Positions 11,633 through 25,500 of a stretch of DNA of 64,000 nt are shown piece by piece. Position 1 is the first letter of the stretch; every line of letters starts with the position of its first letter. The notes below the pieces were generated by a model, which worked only from the letters and a program-made list of their open reading frames with translations, made no database searches and was not told the origin of the DNA. Both the position numbers and the translations under genes were made by a program. The stretch is from Amblyornis subalaris (taxonomy: Eukaryota; Chordata; Aves; Passeriformes; Ptilonorhynchidae): positions 2,976,001-3,040,000 of the forward strand of contig JACAXG010000050.1 in the NCBI GenBank assembly GCA_018881555.1. Reading direction: 5' to 3'.

Positions 11633-12916
11633 GTTTGAAATTCAAACACAGCAAGACTGGTGTATTCCAGAACGTTTCCTTTATCTTTCATGAATGATCA
11701 TGTAGTGTTTGGTTTTTTATTATATTTTTTGTTTGTTTGTTTTCCAAGACCCTTCTAAAATTATTCAGTAACAAGAATTCTGTCCTGTTCCAGCATAAAC
11801 CCCTTTAACATTAGGATATGGCGTACTAGATTTAGTAGCTTGGAATATTTTCCTGTCGTCTTCCTACATTTCTTTAAAGTTGTATGCACAAGCTGAGTTG
11901 ACACGAATATCTATACTGACAAAGTGTAACATGAGGTCGTAGATCTATTGCTGTGTTCAGGCTCCTTATAAAGAGTTTTTTCTTGAAAAAAACTTACTAC
12001 TTGTTTGAGTATTTAATAATGAGCATGTAGTTTTTAATATGCAATTATTAGTTTCCGAGATGGGTCTAATATTCCATAATTGGCTCCTTCATATGTACCG
12101 TTCAGCAGATGTGCTTTATTTTCTGGTATTTTATCCACAAAATCTCTTCTGTGCCCGGGTTCGGTCAAGGAGTTGGATGTACATCTTGAGTTAGGGTTGC
12201 AGTTAGTCAAAATCAGTAAGACTGTGCATTTAGTTTGGTGATTGGTCCCACTGAAATGCACAGTTGATAACTAGGAGCTCTTCTCCAAGCAGTTTGTGTA
12301 TTCAGGTCCCAGGATGCACAGTTTCCTGGGAAAATAAAATATTCAATAGTAGTAGGAAGGTCATTGGGGACTTCAAAGGACAGAATTTCATAGCTTAGGC
12401 TCTAAACCATTTTATGTAATGGCAGCTTCAGACTAGCCCTATGTCAAGTTTGCTTTAAGTTTCATCTCTATGTAGACTTTGAAAGGAAAGAAAAATTTTA
12501 TGTGCATTTACCCCACACCCGCCTGCAAATCTCCCGTACTTCCTGCACTTTTGTTTGTTGAGGTTGTTTGGGTTTTTTTTGCTGTCTCCCTCCCCCCCCA
12601 TCTTTGAAGGATTCCACTGCTTCTTGGTTTATATCTGTCCCACAAGATTCTGAGTAACAGTTGTGAAATGAAGCATTATTGTTGATCTTTGNCTGTAGTT
12701 GTCTGGTGAAATTATAAGCTGTAGTACAAGGCAATGCTTCATGTCCAGCTTTGTGTGATGGCACAGGAATAGGAGAGGCTCTGTAAAGCTAAGACTTTTG
12801 AACAGTTTGAGTTCCTAGTGCATATGTTTGTGTCCCAGCATTTTGCATAGTGAAATTTTAGCGTGGGCATTTGATTTTGTAATGCTTATTGCTGACTGAT
12901 TTACTTGATCTTGCAG
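11633..12916 (+). other. Remainder of SHPRH first intron, nothing recognised
   Basis: AT-rich DNA between the CR1 copy and the acceptor of the ATG exon. It ends in TTGATCTTGCAG at 12916. I see no repeat or conserved element in it. Confidence 0.6.
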
Positions 12917-12947
12917 ATTCTGAAAGTACTCTTGGGAAAACGGCAAA

Positions 12948-13586
12948 ATGAGTAGTCGTCGAAAACGCGCACCTCCATCGAAAGTGGACGAGGAGAAGAA
13001 GAAAAAGCTTTGCTGGAATATGCATGAAGACCGGAGAAATGAGATAGTGACATTAGATGATGAAGTAACTAATGAGGACCACATTCCAATTCCAAGCACT
13101 TCTGCATCCTTCATTGTTATAAATGATGATAGCACTGATGAAGATCTTGTACAAAAAGAAGGCAGTGGCTCGAAATCTGTTAAGTTTTTGACAGTTAATG
13201 ATGAAGAAGACTCTTATTCCATCTTGACTCCTGTGTCTGTACAGCTAAATATTATAGTCTTGCCATACCGTGCAGATAGGTCCTGGAAGGCTTTGTTGGG
13301 AGAATTTGCTCTTCGTCTGCCTTCTGAGCAAATTCTAACTGAGGAATTCTGTGAAAGGAGCTTTACTTTAATGAGAGGAGACTCTGGTGATGAGCTGCAG
13401 GTCTGTGTTCATGAAAAAAGTGAGGAAGAGTACAGTAATGAAACAAAAGAATATCTGGGTACTTACGAACAACGTATTGTGGTAGAACCAACTTTAAGTG
13501 GTGAAATATTGGAAGGCTTGAGATGGTTGCAAAAGAAAAAGATAATTGGACTTTATCAAAGACCTGGAGAGGCTCAGGCTTTAAAG
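12948..13586 (+). CDS. SHPRH: SHPRH coding exon 1 (codons 1-213)
   Basis: Acceptor TTGCAG at 12911-12916, then 31 nt of 5' UTR and the ATG. It encodes the N-terminal region starting [10 protein letters not shown] with NMHEDRRNE soon after, both conserved in vertebrate SHPRH. The rest is acidic and less conserved, and ends with [14 protein letters not shown]. The donor is AAAG/GTACAC. The reading frame continues 33 nt into the intron before a TGA, so only homology and the donor site set the end. Ends in phase 0. Confidence 0.95.
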
Positions 13587-16500
13587 GTACACATTCATTA
13601 TACTTGTTTTGGATTTTGAAAGTTCCTATTTTTTCTGTTTGAAATATAAAATAAAAACATCTGAACAACAAAGTCTGCGAGCTACCATATATTTATAAGG
13701 TGATGAAAATGTATACTTTCTACACGCTTTTTTAATGTTTTCAGTGTGTTTTTTCCTAAAGATATATTTTAATTTTTTTACCATTAGCAATGCATTACCC
13801 AAAGGACTCACAGAAGCTTTTAGCTGTAATTCCTCTATATGATGTTTTTAATAGGTTTATCATATCTCTCTATATCTGCTAATTTTGAAAGCACTGCTGT
13901 TATTTTCATGCTCTTCTGTTTGTAATATTCTTATCATTTTAACAGTTAATTAAATTATTAACNGTATAACCTTTTCACAGGTTGGAATTTACCTTCTTGA
14001 AGCTGGGTTAAGTAAACCAGAGTTTCTCAGTGATGGAGGTGGAAGACCCAAAAAAGCTAATCAAATGATTCAAAAACTCATGGAAAAGTTCTACAGTTTT
14101 TTAATTCCAGGTAATGCAATAAAGTTGACTGTTGATGAACAGGAACGGTCTTTGTTGTTAAAGCTTGTCTTGTGTAGTAATTTTAACTGTAAGGGAAAAT
14201 AGTAGTTATTCCTGCCATCTAGAGCAACTTTTATTTTCAAGGTGATGTTGTAAGGTAATTCACTCAATATTATTATCTGACCATTAATCATATGCTAATT
14301 AGTTTATGCTGAAATTGGAAGTGATAATATTTCTTCTCTACAGATAAGGCACTGAAGCACAGAGATGTTTGAGTCTTTACTTTTTTGGGAGTAAATACAG
14401 TTTTCAATTATTCATATGGGTTGTTTGAACAGATGTACAGTAGCTTGTCCAAGTTACGCAGGAACTGTTTAAAAGAACCAGGAATTAAATTAGGAAAAGT
14501 TTGTTCCCAGGTTGNTGCCTATCATGCAACCGTGGCAATAGATTTCTGTTTGGTTTATGTTGTAAAGCAGTTACAACGTAAAATACTACAAAATGCCGCT
14601 TTAGGACAGTTTTAAGAATATACCACTGCAGATTGACAAATATGGGCCTTGTTATCATTTTAGAATTGAAGATATATTTGCCAGATTATACTTAGTAGTA
14701 ATACAGATTTATAGGGTGATAAACAATGACTTTATGTTGTGATGGCTTAGGAAACTTCTGGGAAAAAAAACCCCAAACAACTTTTGTCTTGTTCCTGAGT
14801 GTAGGATTGATTCAAACTGTTAGTTGAAGACTGACTCAATAGTATACTGAGTTTGTGTTCTTGCAGAAGCAACAGAAGCCTAGCAGCCCCCCAGTATAAC
14901 TGTACTTAATTAGAAAAGGCAGAGTTGTATAAAAAATCAAGCACCTTGCTAAAAAGAAGGTAAAAGGAAGAGCTAACTGAATAAAGTCTGAACATCCTTA
15001 CCTGCTGCGTAGAACAAACGTGCAGCTCTAAGGAGAGACTTGAGATGTGCCAAGGGATGGGCCAGTATAACTAAGTGGGGAAGGGAAGATACTGCACATA
15101 AGAAATCATCCTTCCAAAAACTGAAGTAATCTGATTGACACAAATATGTCAGTTTAGGTTTGAAAGCACAGTAAAGCAGTCCAAGAAGTGGTCTGAAGAA
15201 TAAATAGTTTAAGGTTATGTTAACCTTAATATGTTAACATTATAGTAATGTTTTTAAATCCATTAGNAGAAATACATTATCATGAATGCATTAGAAGCAG
15301 AATAGTTGCCAGAGAATTCATAGAATTTTAAATCCATTAGGAGAAATACATTATCATGAATGCATTAGAAGCAGAATAGTTGCCAGAGAATTCATAGACT
15401 TGAGATGTCTATGGCTTATGATAGAGTGCTGAAATAAACTAATGCTGTAGCAGCACAATTTTCTTCTCTGCATATCTTCTCGTTGTGGAAGAGTTAGGGA
15501 AAGAGACTGTATGTGAAGAACATGACTGGTAACTTATTTTGAGATTTAAAATAATTTTCTGCTGGAACCTGGGGCATTTGTCTTCTGTACACTAAAGGAT
15601 ATGTTTATATGGACTACCTGATTCAGTGTAGCTTACGGGTGAAGAGGTACTTTCTGAAAAGAAAGACATGCCCCTCAAAGTTACTGGAGCAAGAATGTTG
15701 TCCTGAGTGATTTGTCATGCCTTAACGTTTCAGAAGCCATGCAAGCAGCTCACATTGCTAGAGGGGCTATGTTGCCAGTTGGTAAATATTCTGACCGTTT
15801 CTCAGCATGAACATTTTTATGTGCTATAAAATAATAATAGAGTCTTGATTTTATGCCAATGAATGCCATGTAAATGACTAATTAAAATAGCTGACATGGA
15901 GAATAGAAATAAACAATTGTTAATCACCAGTCAAGTCCTACAAAGGCATGTGCAACTTAATGTATTACTAATGCTTTGAGAAAAAAAGTGATTGGTGAAA
16001 TGATATCAACAATGTTTAAATGTATTATTCAGCATAACACAGATGAAGAAAAACTGAAAGCTTGCAAGCAGACTAGACATTGGAGCTTCAGTAGAAATTC
16101 AATAGATAAATACAAAGTAATGCAGAAGAAAAAAATTATGGCCTCTTTGCTAACTGTTGCAAGTAGGGTTGCAGTTCAGTAGGTAGGTGTATGGCTCAGT
16201 AAATGNGTCAACTTAGTGTTCAGTGTTAGTGAAACCAAATCAAAGGTAGAGAATTATCCTGAAAGTATTAGAGAACAAAATACGATCATTAAACCACTAT
16301 GTAGGTCCACAGTGTGCATTATGCTGTGCTTTGAATTCAGAAAAAATGTCACAGAAGTGAAAAATATTTGTGAGGGAAGACCCCATGTGGTTATGCACTG
16401 TGACGCTAGTTTCATTTTCTAACAGTTTTAAGCACCTACTTGTTGATGTAGCATAAAATAATATAGCCTTGTTTCTATGCTGATGGATACATGCCTCTGG

Positions 16501-19500
16501 AACATTTCTAACATCTTAGTCTCTGTTTAAATTCCACCTGTTTTTAAACAGAATTAGTTGAGTTTTTTGTAGAACTACATCTAAGTATGTATTTTAACAC
16601 TTGCCAATATCCATGTAAAGTGAAATCTACACAATAACATTCCAAGATAAAGCTTCTTGTTCCCCCCCCATTGATGACCAAATTCTCATGCTGATGGAGT
16701 TGTGCACAAGGATTTACTCAAACAAGGGACATGAGCTCTCTATTGCTACATTTAATTTTTGTATATTTGTTGTCCTCACTGTACTCTGTCAGTTCTGTTA
16801 GTATCCTTCTGGATGGTTTGAGACTTGGTGGCAGGAAGTCCATCTCAAGATACAGCAAGCACGGCATAAATGCATAAAGTAATCTGAAAAAAAAAGTGAT
16901 TAAATACTTAATATAGAATCATAGAACCATTGAGTCATTTAGGTTTTAACCCAGCACTGCCAAATCAATCACTCAACCATGTCCCTAAGTACCACATTTA
17001 CATGTCTTTTAAATATTTCCAGTGATGGTGACTCAACCACCTCCCTGGGCAGCCTGTTCCAATGCTTGACAACCCTTTCAGAGAAGAAATTTTTCCTGTT
17101 ATCCAATCTAACCTTCCCTTGGTGCAACTTGAGGCCATTTCTTCTTGTTCAGTTACTTGTGAAAAGAGACCAACTCCCTACCTCTTTTCAGGTAGTTGTA
17201 GAGAGGACTAAGGTCCCCTCTCATCTACTTTTGCTCCAGGCTGAACAACNGCAGCTCCCTCAGCTGCTCCTCATAAGACTTGTGNTGCAGACCTGTCAGC
17301 AGCTTCATTGCTGTGCTCTGAACATGCTCCAGCACTTCCACGTCTTTCTTGTAGTGAGGAACACAAAATTGAATACAGTAACCTCACAACATCCTTGTAG
17401 TCCTCCTGAATTGCCAGCCCCTTCTTCTAAAGGTTATAAACTCTCTTTTTTAACCTGAGTTTCAGCCAAATCTCCCTGTTCAGCCAGATGGTCTCTGCCA
17501 TCTTATCTTTTGGCACATGGGGATGGCCTGCTCCTGTACGTTTAAGATTTTGTTCTTGAAGAATATCCAGGCCCTTTGCCCTTCAGGAGTGCCTCCTAAG
17601 GGACGCCGTCAACCAGACTCCTAAATAGGCCAAGGTCTGCCCTCTGGAGTCCAAGCTAGCAGTTCTGCTGGCACCCCACCTTACTTCTCCAAGAACCAAA
17701 ACCATAACCATTTCATGATTGCCATACCCAACATGGCCTTCAGCTGTCACATCAAGTGCCAGCCCTTCTTTGTTCGCAAACACAGACAATACATCCAGCA
17801 GGACACCTTCCCTAGCTGGCTTCATCACCCTGCAGGTTATGGAGAAGCTGCATGAGTTTCAAAAATTGATTGCAGAGGTAACTAGCTTTTTGAGAAAATT
17901 GTTTGCAGATTTATTTTGTTTGCTTTAATAAATAGCTGGTTTTATAATAGCTCGTATCCTGTGTCTGCTGTATAGTATTACATGCCATTTCTTGTAGCTT
18001 CAGTGAACACACAGGCATTAATTGTTACAGATCCTCCAGCAAGCTGCTTTCTTTATAANGAAAACCCCGTAGTCTTTATAATTAAAATTAAAAAAAAAAA
18101 ATTAAAATNTCTGTTGAATTGTTGTCTGTTCCAGTGAATGATAAATGTTTCAGACTTTGTTTTCCCATAGTATCATGGAGCTGTAGTAGCTGGCAATGTC
18201 ATGTATCATATACCATTTGCCTTCAGTTTTCTTAGGAAGAATAAATTCTTTGTACAAAGATACTTTTGGTATTTGTATGTGTTATTTACTACCATATGTG
18301 AGGCAACAAGTTTTCCATTAATCTAGGCTGTTTTCATTAATGCGGATATGGTTGTACAGCAATCTGGAAATGGAGAGATCCTACTGCAGATGCAATAGCA
18401 GAACTGTAGTTCAGTCGTGGAAGGAATTAAATAGAGTACTTAAAAAGCATCAGAGAAACTGAATTTTTAGATAGTACAATACCATCTGTTTCTCAAATGT
18501 AAAAAAGATGAAGATGAGGCCTCTGTAATTGAATTACATTTTGAAATGGTTGAAAGCATAATTAAATATTCACTGTTTAATAAGTAACTGAGAGAGAGGT
18601 AAACTTCCGTAGCATCCTTCTTAAAAGTCCCTGTGGTACATAGAACCATTTAATCATGGAAAAGAAATCTTTGAAAGAATGAACAGAACAAGAAAGGTAT
18701 GTACAAAAAAAATCCGATTATATGAAAACAAATTTTGCTTTAAAGTATATTGTAGTCTTTGCTCACCTACAAAGTTCTGGATAGACTTAGTTTATGTAGA
18801 AGTCAATTTATTATGCTTAAAAATGTGAGATTTGAAGATGTTATTTTAGGAACTATAATGATAGGTGTCATTATAGATCAAATTCATTGATCAAAGTTAT
18901 ACTTTGCAGTCACTCCAATTTTCTCTTCTTTTCCTAAAGTGAGGGATGTGTGTTAGAGAATCCCTTAGAATGGTTTCTTTAATATATAAAGCTGAGTGCT
19001 TTGCTTGGTGCTTTTCATTTGGCTGGAACATTAATAACCCCACATGTGCACTCTCATTGTCTTCTTTACATTACAAGTCATATATATAGTTTTCATGAAT
19101 ATGTAGAAATTTAATGTCTTTCAGAATTCTCTTTTCCCTTGTGAAGCACTGGAATTATTCCTTTGCTATAAAAAGGATTAAGGGAAGGCACTGATGGCTG
19201 TCATATATAGGCGCATCATTTCCTGCTGTTTATTTTGGAAATAATTTTTCACCTTCACCCATTTGAATGAAAGAAAGCTTTTGCTTTTCATGAGAGTCCT
19301 AATAGCAGCTCCTGAACCTTATTTTAAGATTAAGCTTTCTGGTTTGTGCCAGGTACATCTCTTCTTTGTTAGCCTGAGGCATCAGAGTTATAATTTGATT
19401 TAAGTGTGCCTGCCATTAGCTATTTTATTAGAATTTTAATTATACTGTAAGGTCACTTTATGCTGAAAATGATGGCCTTGACTTGCTTCCATTTTTTTTT

Positions 19501-22500
19501 TTTTTTAAATTTATTTTTTTAGAAAAATTCTACAAGGTGAATTTATGTCCAATGCTAGCTAGGGTTAATATCAGTCTGTATTTTTTTGATACTGATGTTT
19601 TCAATTTTAGGCCTAAAACACTGTTCAAAGTTGTCCTCTAAGTCTTTCATTCTCTCATCTTTTATCAGCTCCCTAGAATGCTGACCCTTGAATTTTTCAT
19701 GAATTTTTGGTCTACATTGTTTAAGTTTTGTGTATGCCTGTATATCCAGATTATGTGAAAAATGCATAAGCACAAGGCCTTCTTTCCTAGAGGGTAGAAA
19801 AGAAGGATAGGCCTTCTGTCCTAAAGGGTGCATACTTCTCTTGAGGTGGGTTTTTAATTTTTAAAGTATGCCTTGTCTGAATTTTTGCAATGATTCAAGT
19901 GGTGAGAATTACATGTTGTCTTACTGCTATAATTTTCTTATCCAGATGAATAATTTAGGATTTACTTGGAAGGTCTCTGAAGAGAGTCTCCTGTATTGTT
20001 TTTTAAAATGTGTAATTTTGTAAAGAAAGACTTGGTTGCATGAAAAATGTACAAATCTTCGACAACCCACTATGTTTTTCTCCTTTCTATNATGTCATTG
20101 ACCCATATTAATATTTAAATCTGAAATGTGGGATACTTGTGACTGTACCGGTTGGAAATGTTCAGTGGAAGGTCTTTATTAGATAAATAAGATCTGGTCA
20201 TTCTATACCTAAATTCTAAAGAAAGAGTGTTGCTGATTATGTATACATCTATGATCACCATAGCATGTTAGCTTTCAGGTGTCCAGGTATCAGCTGGGGT
20301 AGAGTTAGTTTTCTTCCTAGTAGCTGATCCAGTACCATGTGTTTGGGTTCAGTGTGAGAATAAAGTTTGTAACACAATTAATGTGTTCCTTGTTGCTGCA
20401 TGGTGCTTACCCCAAGTCAAGAACTTTTCAGTCCTTGCTCTTCTGGTGAGCAGGTGCACAAAAAGGGAGGGAGCATGGCAAGGGATATTCCACGCCATAG
20501 AACAACATGGTTAGTTTATAAACTGATGGGAGTTGGCTGGGAGCCACCAGTCACCATTTGGGGATGGGCTGGGAATTGACCAGTGTGTGGTGAGCAGTTG
20601 TATTTTACATCATTTGTGTTTCTTGGGTTTTGTTAATCTCTTTCTTTTTCCTTTTCATTGCTATTACTGTTGTTACTATTACATGATTTTACTTTATTGC
20701 AATTATTAAACTGCTCATTGTTTCCTACTGCTGCTAGCTGAGTCAGATGCTGTCATGACATATGTTTAAAGGACATTTTGCTTTGCTTGTTTTCATATGT
20801 GTAAACTAAATATGTTGCGGCAAAATTTAGTGAAATGTTGTCCCAAATTGATTGATAATGCACGTCTTGAATTATTTGGTGTGTGCAGATGAGCTGGAGG
20901 AAGATGAGGAAGAATCTGACATGGAACTAGAGCGACAAAATATTGAAGAGCTTTATGACTTTGTAAGGCACACCCATCAACAGGATATCCAGTTACTGAG
21001 AAAGGATGTGCAGCATCCTGCGTTAATTCCCATTCTGAGGCCATACCAAAGTGAGGCTGTGAACTGGATGCTTCACCGAGAGAACCACGCAAGTACTCCA
21101 AGTAATGGCAAGTATATGGATCTGAAAAACTTGCATAATTGAGGAAAGTGTAGTTGTATTGTCAAGAGTAATGTTTCTGTGCTGTTGGATTAGAAATTTT
21201 GTTAATTATTTCATTACTATTTTCATAAAAGCTACCGTTTGGGTAGTTCATTAAATGATAAGCTGGGTCTTGCTGAACAGCAGTTGATGTGTTGGTCATG
21301 AAGCTCTATGGAGGTAGACTTCAGCTTTTTGTCTCTAAATATCACAATAAGGCTAAATAATTCTGAGAAGTGTGCTGTTTATAGAGAAACCTCATCATAG
21401 TAACATGAACACTTTCTCCATAGAAAACGCGTTGCACTTCTTATGGCGGGAGGTGATCACTCTGGATGGAGTAAAAATCTACTATAATCCATTTACTGGC
21501 TGGTATGTTTTTATAGTTACTCTTTCTGAGGACACCTCAGGGTTGTACTTTGTGAAAACTGTATTGGTAGCTTTATCCTGAAGGATATAAGATATTCCAT
21601 AACTCGTTTTTCAGTTAGCAATTAAAGAATTAGAATAGTGATATCTTTAATTTGAAAAAAAGGACAAACTGGAGTATGTAATGCACAGATAAATAGGTAT
21701 TATCTCAAGTTGAAGACACAATTCTTGAATTTTCTTTTTTAATTTGAATAAAGTAATCGTTTAATATTAACTTTTTTTTTTATCTTAAAGCATTGGAGGC
21801 TTTGACCTTCTGATCTATTGTTTTAAAGTCCAAAGAAAGGGGCAGTATAATGCTTTTTATTAATGCTGGGTATTGCATTACTAAATCTGTTTCTCTTTTC
21901 TCATTAATTTGGTTAGAATAGAACCTTTTGATTGCTAGTTTGCTTTTTATTCTTCTCTATATAACTTTCAGATCTTTGACACATGAATATAAAAGTATTT
22001 CAGATTTTTTGAGACTAATATTATGATAAGCTAAGGTTAGCAGGGCAAGGCCTATTAGAAGGTGAAATTTCTGGCATACATACTTGTCTTGGTCGGGTTT
22101 ATACACCNAAAAAGCTTGCTAGCTTCTGTTAATCTCAGTTTATCTAATGAAAGATAATGCCTCACCTTACAAACCTTGCCTTGCTGAAGCTACGCTGTGT
22201 CCCTGAACTTGCATGTCTCTGTCACACCATTCTGTAGTTACTGACTTTCACTGGGAATGCACTTGAATTTTAGTATTATCCGTGAATATCCAACTGCCGG
22301 ACCTCAGTGGCCTGGAGGTATTTTGGCAGATGAGATGGGTCTTGGAAAAACAGTAGAAGTGTTGGCTCTTATTCTGAATCATACTGGACCAGACATTAAA
22401 CAAGATGACCTGACATTACCTGAGGTAAGGAAACCAGGATGAGAGTTATTATGAAGAAAATGCTTTTCACAATTAATGCAAATGCACTTCTTTCAAGTTT

Positions 22501-25500
22501 ATTGCTTTCTGTTTTATAGAAGTCTGTATTTAAAGCTGTATTACAGTGAAAGTTTTTCCCTTTGTAGGACATGGTATTGGTGGCATAAACGGTGGAATAG
22601 TTTGCATGAGAAGCTGTTGATGCTTTGCCTTTGTTCAAAGGTGTTATCAGGCAACTGTACTGCTAATATTGTTTGCACAGCCTTCAGGAGTGTATAAATA
22701 TGTCTTTTAGTTTGCTATGTTGGAAGTAATTCTCTTCATTATATTGATGAGTATCAAACATCCGTTCAACACATGGTCTGTGCTAAAACAGGGACAATTT
22801 ATACTCTGAATAAAAATTTCTGTTCTCCTTGTATTCCCCTCAAATAATAATGATAATATATAATAAATGAGCTTATTTAGCAACAGTTTTCCATCTTTTC
22901 ACTTTCCTCATCGTGCATACTGTGAAAACTTAGCACATTCACTAAACCCAAAAATTCTCTGTGAAGAGGGAGAACCATTGTTAAGTAAACTCTTACCACT
23001 TTGTGCATTCCATCCCTTGGAATTCATGGTAGCCAGTTTCATTGTACATCTGTTCATAATGACCTCCTGCCTGCTTGTAATTTTATCAGTTAAAAGGACT
23101 CAGTTCTCAGAGAGGATAAGATGATTCTTAAATGTGTAAGAGGGTCAGCACCGAGGGGCGTGAAGAGGGAAGTACAAGCACTAGAGTGCCTGTACACTGA
23201 CTGACAACAATAGCTAAAGACCATAGCTTTTGGAGAGCTGGAGTTAGTGAAACTGTTTCGTGGTGTAAGTAGCTGGGACAGATGTCTTAGCCAATATATT
23301 ACTCTAATAATAAAGTAAAATCTTGGGAGGCAATCCCTAGAAAGAGAAACATACTTTTAATACAACTCACTAGGGCTCTTCATCTATTGCTTTCCTCCTT
23401 ATGTGTTTCAAGCTATATATTCAATATATATTTTCCTTCNCCATCAGTAACCTAGATCACTTACAGCTTTAGATTCCTGCAACTTAATTCTGAAGCAGTG
23501 GAGGACCCAAGAGACTTTCATGGATGCTCTTTGTGTTCTCAGTGTAGGGTGCTGAACACTGTTTGCCAGGAAACTGAATTGAATTACACATCCCTCTGTA
23601 CATTAAAAATGAGCTATCTGAGCAAATTAGTGAGATCAGAACATACATNTGTAGCAGCTCATACTTATTTTCAAATGTTGAAAAGATTAATGAAGGTCAG
23701 AGTGACTGTGAAGGGACACGACCTAATAACTATTTAATGTTGTCTCCATTAGGGTAAGCTTGTGAACTTCTTTGTTCCTCCTCAACCTTTGGAAGGAAAT
23801 AAAAAGAAAAAAACAAAGGAAATGGAGCCTAAATTAAAGGAAAAAATACAATATCCCAGTAAGTATTTCAGATGACTTTAAAAATACATTTTGCTTTTGG
23901 CATTGTCTTATGTTGACCACTGACTGTGAGTTCAGCGTTACTCTTCACTTCTTCAGAATGAAATTATTCTTTTCCTGAGCACTATCGTATAGGATTACAT
24001 CCTACAAACAAGTGATCCACTGTTAAAGGTAAAGTTACCAACTCAGAACTCTGTGCTACATTTAACTAGACGTTTTTGTAAAGAGTTTATGCATTTAAAT
24101 GAAATAAGCTGTGTTTTTTATGCCTCAGTAGGAAAATTGAGTGACTTTTTCTATTGCTGTCAAACATTGTTTTAGAATCACTGTAAAATAGCAATTTGTA
24201 GAGCTACCTCAAGTAAAACCTTGTCAAAACTGCTGACTGTCTTCGTTTTGCATTTTTTAGATGAACACTATGTTTAGAGTTCCTTAATATGCATTCTTTG
24301 AGGTAACTTTCATTTTATCTGAGCTGTAAGTTGTTTTCTTTTGATTCTACATACAGGCTTACGAGTAATGATATTAGCAGCTGTAAAGGAAATGAATGTG
24401 AAGAAAGGAGCATCCATTATTGCAATATTTAAGTACATCAGTTCTATATATAGGTATGACACACAGAGAAATAGACGACTTCTCAAAAGAACTCTAGAAA
24501 AACTAATTGCAGAACAGGTGGTAGAGCAAGTTAAAGGACATGGTCTGGCTGGGTCTTTCAAGCTGGGAAAGAATTACAAGGAACAGAAGAAGCGAGAAAG
24601 AACCAAAGAGCAGGTAAAACATGCTGCCAGTTACTTCAAAGAATTTTGCAAAGGCTGTTCTTTTTTCTGCCAATTGCATGCTACTCTTAGCTCTATTGTC
24701 TGTGTGCACTAGTTCAGTGACTGACTTAATGGGAAAAGTGAAGAAGACTGCAGCATTTGCTTTGACATTCGGGAATAAAGAAGCAGAAATCAGAAGTAGA
24801 TCAAATTTGGGGCTAAAATATTAACTACATCTGTCATAAGTCTTTTAAAATAGTGTCACTGGGAGTTGTATTGTTCTTACTGTGAAGTTGTTTTTTAAAC
24901 ACTGGTAAACATTAACCAAATCCTCAAACTGGAAATTGATATAAACCCTTAATATCTATGTTCTGATGTGTTTATATTATCATGAAAAAAAAAGGTGAGG
25001 AGAAACTTGTTTGGGTTGGAAGGGACCTTAAAAATCATGTAATTCCAAACCCCCTGACATGGGACCTTCCACTAGACCAGGTTGCTCAAAGCCCCATCCA
25101 ACCTGGCCTTGAACACTTACTCCAACAAGTCCACATCCTTCTTATCTTGGGGGTCCCAGAGCTGGATGCAGCACTCCAGGTCACAACAGCAGAGCAGAGG
25201 GGCAGGATCCCCTCCCTTGCCCTGCTGGCCACGCTGTTTTGGATGCAGCCCAGGATACAATTGGCCCTCTGGGCTGTGAGTGCACATTGCTGGCTCATGT
25301 CCAGCCTCTCATCCTCCAGCACCCCCAAGTCCTTCTTGGCAGGGCTGCTCTTGATCTGTTCATCCCCCAGCCTGTGTTGGTACCAAGGGCTGCCCTGACC
25401 CAGGTGAGGTACCTTGCACTTGGTGTTGTTAAACCTCATGAGATTCCCACGGACCCACTTCTCAAGATTGTCCAGGTCCCTCTGGATGGCATTGCGTTCT

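Larger units (their letters stand above)
14111..20888 (+). other. SHPRH intron after coding exon 2 (6.8 kb)
   Basis: Longest intron of the gene. It holds a two-copy 74-bp tandem duplication (15252-15399), a CR1 with a large internal deletion (16914-17850) and a truncated ERV-L-type LTR (20280-20720), each listed separately. Remaining sequence is AT-rich with poly-T/poly-A runs (for example 19493-19507). Open frames within it show no recognisable domain. Confidence 0.8.
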
